Assembly (NCBI GenBank): GCA_020726505.1
Contig: JAHLEZ010000002.1
Location: 5,577,012 to 5,641,011, forward strand
Source of the DNA: Leptodontidium sp. MPI-SDFR-AT-0119
Taxonomy: Eukaryota > Ascomycota > Leotiomycetes > Helotiales > Leptodontidiaceae
Direction of reading: 5' to 3'
Length of the DNA: 64,000 nucleotides
The translations under genes and the position numbers were made by a program. Shown one piece after another: positions 46,325 through 55,332 of the stretch (the first letter of the stretch is position 1; each line of letters begins with the position of its first letter). The notes below the pieces were generated by a model that worked only from the letters and a program-made list of their open reading frames with translations, was not told the origin of the DNA and did not search any database.

Positions 46325-48685
46325 ATGAGCTCGACGACGGCATTTGTTGGCCTGGGATTGCGACTGAAAGCTGTCGTCCGATGGCCCCTGGATAAGCTCT
46401 TGGTCTGGGGAATCAAGCTGCTTGCGAGTATTCGTACATATTTTGTATGGCCCGCCAGCTTGTGCCTTTACTGTGCAGTCACTAACCTGTATCAGCGACC
46501 GCAAATAATCTACAAACCACTCGGGCCAAACGAACTCCGCGTACTCGCACTCTATCCTCCTCTCACGAATCGTCTCGATGAGCCGGTGCACTGCTCTCTT
46601 CACCATGTCTCCCTCGACCATACTCCCGAGTACAAGACCTGGGAGAAGCAGTCAGACCCCGATTTGTGCCTCTACAAGAAAACACGAGCCTGGGTCAAAT
46701 ATGTCGAAGCCCAGAAAGTCGAAGGCGATCCGTATTTCAAGCGCAATGGAGTGATGCGGCACACCTGGGGAGATTATGTGACTTTGTCCTATTCATGGGG
46801 CCTCGGCATCCAAGATCATTGGGTTATCATTGATGGACAGTTCGTTGCAGTCACTGAAAGTCTGTACTTGGCCATGCGGACGATTCGAAAAGGTGGGTTG
46901 CACGTTAAAAGCCCGACACATCCCAATTACCGACTATGGGTCGACGCAATCTGTATCGACCAACAGAATGCGTCAGAGCAGGGCCGAGAAGTTCGCCGCA
47001 TGAAAACGATATACGGCGATTCTATCGGAGGATTCATCCATCTTGGTGCAGCATCGGACGACAGCGATCTAGCTTTGAACAACATCAATTCAATCGCTCA
47101 GAGTTTGCGGACAGGTTATGACTGCTCGAAGTGGCTGGTCAATATCAGTATGGAGCCCGAGACTTCATGGGCAACGCCCGCCATCAAGGCTATCATAAAG
47201 CTGCTCAGTAGGCGCTACTGGTCTCGGATGTGGATTATTCAAGAACTGGCCATGGGACAAGATCAGATGGTTCTATGTGGCGATTCTTGTTCCAGTCTCA
47301 TCGACATCCGACAAGTTCTTCGGCTGTTTGTGCTGAACTTAGAACAGGTTGTGGCAATCATCGGGTATGAGGGTTACATAGAGAACACAGACAGTTTCCA
47401 ATGTGCCTTGGCTCTATTGTGGTGGATCGGAAGAGTTAGGGAACTGGTCACACAGCCAAAGGATAGTGAGTCCGTAAAATACAGGAACCTTCGTTCGCCA
47501 ATCCTCGGCCTAGCTTTGTATGCATCAGCCACCGATCCTCGCGATAAGATTTATGGAATGATGGGAATGCTGCCGGCGGTGCTGGCTTCCAAGATTGATA
47601 AAAAGGGGAAGAACTATGAGCTGACGACAAGGGAGGTCTTCCTTGGCTTCTCCAAAGCGGTCATCGAGACAACGGGCGATCTCGATATCATTTACACCTC
47701 CCAGTTGCTGCAATCGAAGAAGTCAAATCTCGGGCTGCCGACATGGGCCACTGACTGGACGTTGAAAAATTGCCGCACTGCCAGCATTGACAACTCCATG
47801 GAGTGGTACTTTGGGTTAGAAGACGGCGAAGACCAGTTGCGGGATACTATTCCATCGACGACGAGCGATGCTGGTCAATTGAGTCGAGCAGACGGAGGCA
47901 AAATCAGAAACATACACTTCTCTGATGATGGTGAATTGTTATTTTGCGAGGGGTTCTGCATTGCAATAGTCGATGGCCATGCTTCGGAACTCATTGCCGC
48001 ACAGTCCGACACGCTTGCAATGTCCTCTTTCCCCGACCTTGTTGTTCAACCTGAAGCACATGGCGTTTGCCCGTACGGCGATTCCAGTGGAATGACGGAG
48101 GCCTTGGGCCGAACCTTGTTACTCGATCCGTTGGGAGTCGCATTCTCGAAATGCCCTATATTCCAAATACCTTGGGCTGGACCTGATGCTGACTCTGACG
48201 CGCAGACTGGCGAGTGTACATTTGGCGATGATAGCTTTGCCTTTTTCGCGAAGCTACGTGAAAATGGATGGAATACTGCAAAATTTGGAGGTAGCTTTAT
48301 CAGTTTCGAGTTTTTGCGTCGAAGACTCGGCCTCTTCCAGATTGCGGGCCGTACTTTCAAGGATTACTTCCCCCAAACGATTTCACAAGGACCACCGCCA
48401 GATATCGACTGCACATCGATCAAAGACATAGTCTCCAATTCTATCTGTCGTCGTCTGATCACGACCAAGAGTGGCCATATTGGTATGGCACCGGCGACAG
48501 TCGCGACAGGAGATGCGGTATACGTCTTGATTGGATGCGCTTTCCCAGTCATTTTGCGTCCTGGAAAGAACGCCGGGCAGTATGAAGTCGTGGGCGAATG
48601 TTATGTCGACGGATTTATGAAGGGTGAAGCAATAAGGGGGCTTGACGATAGACACTACCACCTTCAGCAGATGATACTATGCTAG
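46325..48685 (+). CDS. HET-domain (heterokaryon incompatibility) protein
   Basis: Intact single-exon gene, 786 aa, with balanced codon use despite repeats on both sides. The HET domain (PF06985 type) spans about residues 150-310: YVTLSYSWG at 151-159, LWVDAICIDQQNASEQGREV at 204-223, then VRRMKTIY and, at about 297-308, YWSRMWIIQELA. A later conserved block is ATDPRDKIYGMMGM. About 150 residues precede the domain, longer than in many HET proteins and with a hydrophobic patch (YFVWPASLCLYCAV, 39-52) of unknown role. HET proteins trigger cell death after fusion between incompatible strains, in the cytoplasm; the partner is unknown. The start at 46325 lies about 200 bp after the MULE, so its promoter may come partly from the transposon. 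Confidence 0.95.
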   Translation: MSSTTAFVGLGLRLKAVVRWPLDKLLVWGIKLLASIRTYFVWPASLCLYCAVTNLYQRPQIIYKPLGPNELRVLALYPPLTNRLDEPVHCSLHHVSLDHTPEYKTWEKQSDPDLCLYKKTRAWVKYVEAQKVEGDPYFKRNGVMRHTWGDYVTLSYSWGLGIQDHWVIIDGQFVAVTESLYLAMRTIRKGGLHVKSPTHPNYRLWVDAICIDQQNASEQGREVRRMKTIYGDSIGGFIHLGAASDDSDLALNNINSIAQSLRTGYDCSKWLVNISMEPETSWATPAIKAIIKLLSRRYWSRMWIIQELAMGQDQMVLCGDSCSSLIDIRQVLRLFVLNLEQVVAIIGYEGYIENTDSFQCALALLWWIGRVRELVTQPKDSESVKYRNLRSPILGLALYASATDPRDKIYGMMGMLPAVLASKIDKKGKNYELTTREVFLGFSKAVIETTGDLDIIYTSQLLQSKKSNLGLPTWATDWTLKNCRTASIDNSMEWYFGLEDGEDQLRDTIPSTTSDAGQLSRADGGKIRNIHFSDDGELLFCEGFCIAIVDGHASELIAAQSDTLAMSSFPDLVVQPEAHGVCPYGDSSGMTEALGRTLLLDPLGVAFSKCPIFQIPWAGPDADSDAQTGECTFGDDSFAFFAKLRENGWNTAKFGGSFISFEFLRRRLGLFQIAGRTFKDYFPQTISQGPPPDIDCTSIKDIVSNSICRRLITTKSGHIGMAPATVATGDAVYVLIGCAFPVILRPGKNAGQYEVVGECYVDGFMKGEAIRGLDDRHYHLQQMILC

Positions 48686-49045
48686 GTCGCCCTTTCACCG
48701 TATATGTCTGCTGACAGATTGTGGCTTTGGGCGTTGCGATTGAATCTAGGCTGGACCTCATCCGGAGAGTGGGACGAGTAATGTGACGTCGACTGATCTC
48801 CAGCAAATCAATGCAGGACCGGAGGAAGTGGCTTCGTTTTTCCCTCATGCAGCGTGAGCATGATAAGCTCGAGTGCCGGCCTGAAGCCGATAACCCTCTC
48901 ATGAAATATGTGCGGCAGAATGCGAGGACTCGTAGAGGTCAAATTGCGAATTTAGGGAGCGCTAAATTCGACGGAGTCATGGCCTTCAGCCTCGCTATCA
49001 AATCTTTTACGGCTTCAGCAAGCTACATCCTCGTTGTCCAGATTT
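48686..49045. other. Sequence downstream of the HET gene
   Basis: 360 bp of normal composition, no gene seen. A partial reading frame (48811..49065 +) runs into the telomere-like repeats and shows no motif. Confidence 0.5.
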
Positions 49046-49112
49046 CCCTTAGGGTTAGGGTTTGAGGTTTGGGTTATATTTAGGGTTTGAGGTTTGGGTT
49101 ATATTTGTTTCT
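49046..49112 (+). repeat. Telomere-like TTAGGG repeats
   Basis: Begins CCCTTAGGGTTAGGGTTTG and then repeats a 25-base unit of TTAGGG/TTTGAGG/TTTGGG words twice. The TTAGGG orientation is that of a right chromosome end. Only two perfect units remain. Confidence 0.7.
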
Positions 49113-49223
49113 AATAACGCTAACTTGCTACAGGTGTTTTTCTTTCTCTTTATCTCTTATATAAGTACATATATAGGGTATATTACAGGTAGAAAAGTAA
49201 GGTACAGTAAATAAAATGTAAGC

Positions 49224-49650
49224 CTTAGGGTAGGCTAGGTGTGAGTCACAGGGTAAGCTAGGTGTGAGCCTTAGGGTAGGCTAGGTGTGAGCCAGAGGGT
49301 AGGCCAGGTGTGAGCCAAAGGGTAGGCTAAGTGTGAGCCAAAGGGTAGGCCAGGTGTGAGCCACAGGGTAGGCCAAGTATAAGCGTCAAGGTAGACTAGG
49401 CGTGAGTCGCAAGGTAAGCTAGACTTGAGCCATAGGGTAGGCTTAGTGTGAGTCGCAGGGTAAGCTAGGTGTAAGTCGCAGGGTAGGCTAAGTGTGGGCC
49501 ATAGGGTAGGCTAAGTGTGAGCCATAGGGTAGGCTAGGTGTGACCCATAGGGTAGGCTAGGTGTGAGCCATAGGGTAGGCTTAGTGTGAGTCGCAGGGTA
49601 GGCTAGGTGTGAGTCGCAGGGTAGGCTAGGTGTGAGCCGTAGGGTAAACT
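49224..49650. repeat. 23-bp tandem array at the 3' end of the non-LTR element
   Basis: About 18 imperfect copies of a 23-base unit with core AGGGTAGGCTAGGTGTGAG and a variable four-base tail. Variation is mainly G/A and C/T. The same core recurs at 52266-52720 inside the same element. Confidence 0.9.
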
Positions 49651-49684
49651 AGGCTATTATTGACGTCGCGGCTATACCTCTAGC

Positions 49685-52600
49685 CTAAGTTAGAATTAGA
49701 GCGATATAGCTGTCGAGCCATTTAGCGCTACTGTCCCCTAAGAGGCCCTGTAACGCCTTGTAGTCCTTCGCTGTATCCTTCTCCATTAGGCCTCCTACTG
49801 AGAGGATTAAGGGGTGGAAAAAGGCCCCTAAGTCCTTGTATTTCCGGCGTTTTTCGGCTGCGGCCTCTATAAGTGTAGCGTAAGCTTCTTCTCGTGCTAA
49901 GTCTTTATTAATAGCTACTATTTGAACGTCGTAGTAGTGCCTAGTAGTGCCTAGGAGTACTAAGAAGTCGGGCCGGCGGCTGTTTTCTGGGGTTGACGAC
50001 GCTATAGACGCTATAAATACAGGCTTCGGCTCTGATTCCACTTTTAGGTCTTCCCGGCTAAAAAGGGTTGTAATAAATACACGGGTAACCTAGTTATGGC
50101 GTATAATCTAGCGTCGTTCCGCCCCTCTACAAGTGTCTTCGTGGCCTATTTCGGGGTAAGCGCCGCACGTCGTACAAGGGGTAATCGGGGCTTTTATAAG
50201 GAGTAAGAGCCTGGTCCTTAAGGCTTCAGTCACTGTAGAGTCCGCTAAAAGGGAGTGTTTTTGCGTAGGCAGGACTCTAAGCCAGTGGCGCCCTAAGTAA
50301 CTAGCGTTCTCGAGCTTGGCTTTTAGGGCTGTTTTCGGTAAGGTTAATAGAAGCTTCTCTTCTAGGCTTTTGTTGACGCTAATATAGACTTCTTAGGCTG
50401 TCGGTAGGGGCCGTCCAGGGGGGTCCGGGTATATTACAGGGCATATAGCCTGTAAAATAGGCCTACAGGATTCTTTGGCGGCCCTATAGAGTCCTAGGGC
50501 GAGTAAGGCGTGTTAGGGTATTCCAAGGCCTCCGTCTCGTACTGGTAGGGAGAGTAGTGCTTGGCGAATTAGGGTAGTTGTGTCCCCTAGTTCCCTAGCG
50601 ATTAGGGCTTGTATAGCGCCCTTGATCACTAAGTCGGCTGATTTCCAGAGGTTTAGTAGGCCTTCAGGGTCGAGCTGGCGCTGAAGGTGCCTAAGTAAGA
50701 GGTGTATACTACCCTTAAGGAGTAGTTGGGCGTGCTGTTTAGGGAGGTCCTTCAGGGTATTTACCGCTGTAGTTAGGGTACTGATTTTCCCCTGGAGGAA
50801 GGTGCGGCGGTGGGTTATAGGGCCTATAAAGGTCCCTAGGGCTTTGAGTCTAGTGGTTCGAAGCCTAGAAATCGACTATTCAGTGCTCTTCCGGCGGTTA
50901 AGAGCTACTGGGGAGTGCTAGAAAGCCTCTGTAATTACAGGGAGGAGTGCTGTCTTTTCAGGGCTAAGGACGTAAATGTCGTCCAAATAGGCTATAATCG
51001 TAGCCTTTGGTAGGGTGGTTTGGAGGTGTTCTAGTATAGGGCGTAGTACTAGAGAGAATAGTAAGGGAGCTAAGGGGTCTCCTTGGCGTACTCCTTCAGC
51101 GCTTGCTAGCGTTTAGCCGCTATTTGTCACTAGAATAGACGGTTGGTTATAGGCCCATTTAGCGGCTCGATATAGCGTAGGGGCGTATTTAGCGACTGCT
51201 GACGCTATAGAAGTGCGGCCCATTCGGTTGTAAGCGTTAGTTAGGTCTAAGGAGGCGATTCGCTGTGTATTTAGCCGGTTTAAACCGCTAATAGCCTCCT
51301 CTAAGAGGAAAATCGCCGGTTCGACGCCTCCTACGCTATTTACCCCGAGTTGGTTAGGGAGTAGCATTGAGGACCTAAAAGAGGTAATAAGAATAGCTTT
51401 TAGGGCTACCTTGTAGATAAGGTCCCCTATAGCGATTAGGCGTACGCCCCCGTCAGGCTTTTGAAGGCTTATAAGTCGGGAGGCGCATAAGAGGTCGTAG
51501 CCTGGGGCTGTTCCTTGTCGAATCATGTTTGCTAGGTGTGTAAGCGCTGTAAGTACAGGGCTCTTAGGCGTATACAGCGCTATATCGAGTAGTGGGCGAG
51601 TCCAACCGCTTAGGCCTGCGGCTTTCTCTTTATTAATCGATTTAATAGCTTGTAATACGGCCTCTTTAGTGATATGTTGCCCCGGGGTAGGGTTAGCGTT
51701 GCCGAAGGGGTTCTCGTTCCCTATAGGGTGCTTGTCGTATAAGGTATTCAGGGTCTCTGGCGTATCGGGGGCTAATAGTGTAGGGTCGATTAAGGCCCTA
51801 GAGGCTCGGCTAATATAGCCCTTTTCTAGGAGCTTAATTGCTCGTTTTGCCGGGGGGTCGTTCGATAGGGTATAAGGCTCTTCTCCAGGCCTAATATAGA
51901 TTGCTAGGATCGTCGTAGGGTAGGCTCGTAGCGTTTTAAGGAGTTCCCCCTTCTCTAGGCTTAAGCCTAATACCCTAGGGAGTAGTAAGAAGTCTAGTAG
52001 TTACTTCTCTCTCGGTAGGCGTAAGAACGCTGTAGCTGCCCTATTAGCTGCCTCTGTAAAGAGTATAGCCTGCCTAGCGTGTAAGCGTTTTTCAGGGACT
52101 TGTACTGTACTGTAGAGTATTAAAGTCTGTACTAAAGGCTTCTGTAGGCTAGCCCCTATCGCATTTAGGTGATCTAGAGCGCTATCGACGTCTATAGGCA
52201 CTGCCGAAGCCTGTGGGCGTAGAGGTGTAGGCGTTGAGGTAGCCTGAGGCCGGTGAATTGAGTGCTGAAGGCCTGAGGGTAAGCTAGAAGTAGTAAGTTG
52301 GGAGCCTAAGGGTAGGCCAGGTGTGCGGTGTCGAGAGCCTGAGGGTAGGCTAAGTGTGCGGTGTCGAGAGCCCGAGGGTAGACTAGAAGTAGTAGGTTGG
52401 GAGCCTAAGGGTAGGCCAGGTGTGCGGTGTCGAGAGCCTAAGGGTAGGCTAGGTGTGAGGCCCGAGGGTAGGCTAGTTGTGACGCCTAAGGGTAGGCTCA
52501 GTGTGACTTCTGAGGGTAGGCTAAGTGTGACGTCTAAGGGTAGGCTAAGTGTAACGTCTGAGGGTAGGCTAAGTGTGAGGCCTAAGGGTAGGCCATGTGT

Positions 52601-53756
52601 GCGGTGTCGAGAGCCTAAGGGTAAGCTAGGTGTGCGGTGTCGAGAGCCTGAGGGTAAGCTAAGTGTGAGGCCCGAGGGTAAGCTAGTTGTGACGCCTGAA
52701 GGTAAGCTAGTTGTGATGCCTAGGAGTGACGACGTTATAATTATAAGGTCTTCTAGGGGTGTTGGCGCTATAGTTAGTGAAGCTTGGGGGGGTGATGCCG
52801 CTAGGGATACACTATATAGCCTAGGGGAGAAGCCTATTCTTGATAATAGCGGGAGGTAGGGGCTATCTGAGGGTAGGCTAGGTGTGAGGGATGTTTTAAT
52901 GTCTGGAGTAGTCGGTAGGGGGGTTTGAATAACGTCTTCAAAGCTTGGCGTAAGGGAGTTAGGCGCTATAAAGGCCCTATAAAGATCGTCGTCGGACGAA
53001 CTGTCGCTTATAGGCTGTTTAGGCGTATTACCGGCTTTCCGCTAGCGTCTCGTAGGGCGTTCGGCGCCTGGGGAGGGGGTTCTTACCTAGCGTTTACCGG
53101 CGGTAGGCTTCCACGTCGGAGTAGTCTACTGTATTACAGGGGGGTAGCAGGCCTAAAGCGAGAGCTTGGGCGTATATTGCGGCTCGGGGTGTGTAAGCTG
53201 AGGCTATAGGGTGTTGGAGGCCTGTAGGTGTAGTGGCTTTAGGCTGGTATAAGCCTATAGGCGAAGGAGGTGTAAGGGGTTTAAAGCCTAAAGGTACTGA
53301 GGGTGCTAAGGAGATAGGGCTTATTGCCGTAATTTAGGCGTATGTGAGTGCCGGGGGATTAGGGTATTAGTGCTCTAAGAGGCCTAGAGGAGCTTTAACT
53401 ATAAGGGCGGAGGCTCTAAAAGGCGCTAAGAGTTGAGGAAAGGCGATTTCAGGGTACAGAGCGCCTGTAAAGTCGTCGATTTCCGGGTCTAGGAGTGTTA
53501 AAGACGCTGAAGCCGGTGGAGCAGTGTGAATTCAGTGTTGAGTCGATATTTTGGAGTTGCCGGTAATACCGTGTATTTTAGCGCTATGAGTCTTGACTCC
53601 GTGGGCTCCTTTGCACGCTGTAGCGCACGTCAGGCAGGGGGTTAAGCCTATAGGCTGTAGCTGTAAGGTGGTGTAAGTGTCAGTAGGGTGTTTTTTGCGT
53701 ATATAATCGAGGATATCCGAGTAGTTGTTTTTACACGTCGGGCATTCGAAGGCCAT
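49685..53756 (-). pseudogene. R2-like non-LTR retrotransposon protein with restriction-like endonuclease
   Basis: Minus strand, N- to C-terminus. Two C2H2-type fingers at 53532-53756 (MAFECPTCKNNYSD...IRKKH and PCLTCATACKGAHG...IHG). A Pro-rich, repeat-containing linker follows. Reverse transcriptase at about 50890-51530: LISLQKPDGGVRLIAIGDLI, ASLDLTNAYNRMG, EGVRQGDPLAPLLFSL and the catalytic AYLDDIYVL. Next a CCHC knuckle CTTCGAYPEIGHEDTC (about 50120-50165, spacing C-x2-C-x7-H-x4-C as in R2 elements). Last a PD-(D/E)xK-like endonuclease (49685-50041): RRPDFLVLLG, YYDVQIVAI, EKRRKYKDLG. Several in-frame stops, such as TAA before TLASAEGV, show RIP damage. This architecture is that of R2-clade elements and of the fungal telomeric MoTeR family. 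Confidence 0.85.
52266..52720. repeat. Internal tandem array in the non-LTR element
   Basis: Units of about 21 and 33 bases built on AGGGTAGGCTAAGTGTG plus spacers such as CGGTGTCGAGAGCC, about 17 copies, with an isolated further copy near 52872. On the minus strand the 33-base form reads as a repeated DTAHLAYPQAL-like peptide. Lies between the zinc-finger and reverse-transcriptase parts. Confidence 0.85.
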
Positions 53757-54124
53757 AGTGTAAGAGGGGTAAGAGGGGGTAGTAGAATAAAAAGAGGGGG
53801 GTAAAGTAGTGTAATAAGGTAAAAGAGGGGGTAAAAGAGTAAAAAGTCGGTGAAAAGTCGGTTAAGAAGTCGGTATAAACTCGACAAAAAGAATAAAGAG
53901 AGGTAATAAAAGTAAAGAGAATATAACGAGTAAAAAAGAGAGAGTCAAGAGAGTGTAATAAGGATAAAGAGAGTCGAGAGAGTCAAGAGAGTCGAGAGAG
54001 TGTGATGAAGATAAAGAGAATATTAAAGCCGGGAAGTAATAGTTATATAACCCTAACTATAACCCTAAGCCTGACCCTAAGCCTCACCCTATCTCTTAAA
54101 ATTAATTAAAGTTTAAAATATTAG

Positions 54125-54330
54125 ATTTTAAGTTTATTAGAATTAAAGTTTATTAAAAATTGAAGTTTAAAATATTAAATACTAAGTTTATTAAATATTG
54201 AAGTTTAAAGTATTAAATATTAAGTTTATTAAATATTAAAGTTTAAAATATTAAATACTAAGTTTATTAAATATTGAAGTGTAAAATATTAGATATTAAG
54301 TTTATTAAATATTAAAGTTTAAAATATTAA
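54125..54330. repeat. 38-bp AT-rich tandem array
   Basis: Unit begins AAGTTTATTAAATATTGAAG; starts at 54184, 54222, 54260 and 54298 are exactly 38 bases apart, with two diverged copies before. No coding potential. Confidence 0.85.
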
Positions 54331-54687
54331 ACCTTAGTTTAAAGTATAACCCTAAGCCCGACCCTAACTATAACCCTAACTATGACCCTAAGTATGACCC
54401 TAAGCCCGACCCTAAGCCCGACCCTAACTATGACCCTAAGCCTGACCCTAAGTATGACCCTAAGTCTAATATTTAATATATTATATATATAATATATATA
54501 ATATTAAATTATAAGTAATAATAAGAGTAATAATAAATATAACCTTCAGTATAACCTTAAGTCCGACCTTAACTATAACCCTAACTATGACCCTAACTAT
54601 GACCCTAACTATAACCCTAACTATGACCCTAACTATGACCTTAACTATGACCCTAAGTATAATATATAATATAATATATATAATATA

Positions 54688-54730
54688 ACAAGGCTACGCC
54701 TTGCACGGCTTCGCCGTAAACTTGAGGTAT
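54688..54730. repeat. GC-rich hairpin pair in AT-rich DNA, copy 1
   Basis: CAAGGCTACGCCTTG (stem CAAGGC, loop TAC) directly followed by ACGGCTTCGCCGT (stem ACGGC, loop TTC): two perfect hairpins side by side. A second copy of the first hairpin is at about 54838-54853. Confidence 0.75.
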
Positions 54731-54837
54731 TATATATAATAAAAGTGACCTTAAGCCCGACTCTAACTATAACCCTAAGCCTGACCCTAAGTATATTATA
54801 AGTATTAATTTAATATTTAATATATAATAAATAATAT

Positions 54838-54853
54838 AACAAGGCTACGCCTT
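54838..54853. repeat. GC-rich hairpin, copy 2
   Basis: Second CAAGGCTACGCCTTG in the same AACAAGG context as copy 1. After it the sequence becomes normal in composition. Confidence 0.75.
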
Positions 54854-54869
54854 GTATGAATAGATTTTA

Positions 54870-55332
54870 TCGGGTGAAGGTCAGGATGGAATTTGGGATC
54901 TAAGGTATGTTTTCTATCTAAAAATTACGTAGAAGCAATGTTACACTCATCTATATTATAGTATAGGCATTGTGGTGGGAGATATGGTAGATCAAAGGTG
55001 GGTGTTGTAGTGCTGCGCTTCCCGATTTGGCGAGAAGCCTGGTACTGCCGGCAAGTCACCGCCTTCCTAATTGAGGTTATTTTCTAGTCCTACTTCACTT
55101 ATGCCTAACACAATTAATTGTAGATATAATAAAAAGATTAAATAGCCCTAAATATTATTATAAGGAATATATAATCGTATATAATTGTCTAAACCTCAAC
55201 AGCGGGATTAGTTGAGTTATAGACCCATTTAATTTATATAGCGGGCAGGGGAATGGCGCTAACCGAATCGAGGTTATTTTCTAGTCTTAAACGAGCGCTC
55301 AAAGAGCTACTTCCTTCTTTATACTTATTCCA
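54870..55332. other. Spacer before the 4.4-kb decayed frame
   Basis: No gene seen. The words GAGGTTATTTTCTAGTC occur twice about 200 bp apart (near 55072 and 55272), once with CTA and once with TTA following, bounding an AT-rich segment. Could be a short insertion or an element-end repeat. Confidence 0.45.

Larger units (their letters stand above)
49113..54040 (-). mobile_element. R2/MoTeR-like non-LTR retrotransposon in a telomere-like setting
   Basis: Approximate span of the element: 3' end at the left, containing the 23-bp array, the coding region 49685-53756, and at the right a purine-rich 5' leader (53757-54010: repeated AGAGAGTC and AGAGGGGGTA words). Both flanks are telomere-like: TTAGGG words at 49046-49112 on the left and CCCTAA words from 54040 on the right. 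No poly(A) tail or clear target duplication is visible. Exact ends are uncertain. Confidence 0.6.
54040..54800. repeat. Degenerate CCCTAA-containing 12-bp repeat field
   Basis: Four blocks (54043-54095, 54335-54475, 54545-54655, 54750-54795) of a 12-base unit: CCCTAA followed by CTATGA, CTATAA, GTATGA, GCCCGA or GCCTGA. The CCCTAA orientation is that of a left chromosome end, opposite to the TTAGGG words at 49046. Interrupted by a 38-bp array and TA-rich DNA. Confidence 0.85.

Noticed and set aside
46109..46621. Minus-strand 170-codon frame over the HET start
   Set aside because: Overlaps the HET coding region and the MULE end in antisense; no motif.
49224..49650. CRISPR-like array
   Set aside because: Repeats are contiguous with no unique spacers, and the genome is eukaryotic.
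52323..52859. Plus-strand 178-codon frame of EGRLSV repeats
   Set aside because: It is antisense to the non-LTR element and is explained by a tandem array whose unit length is a multiple of three.
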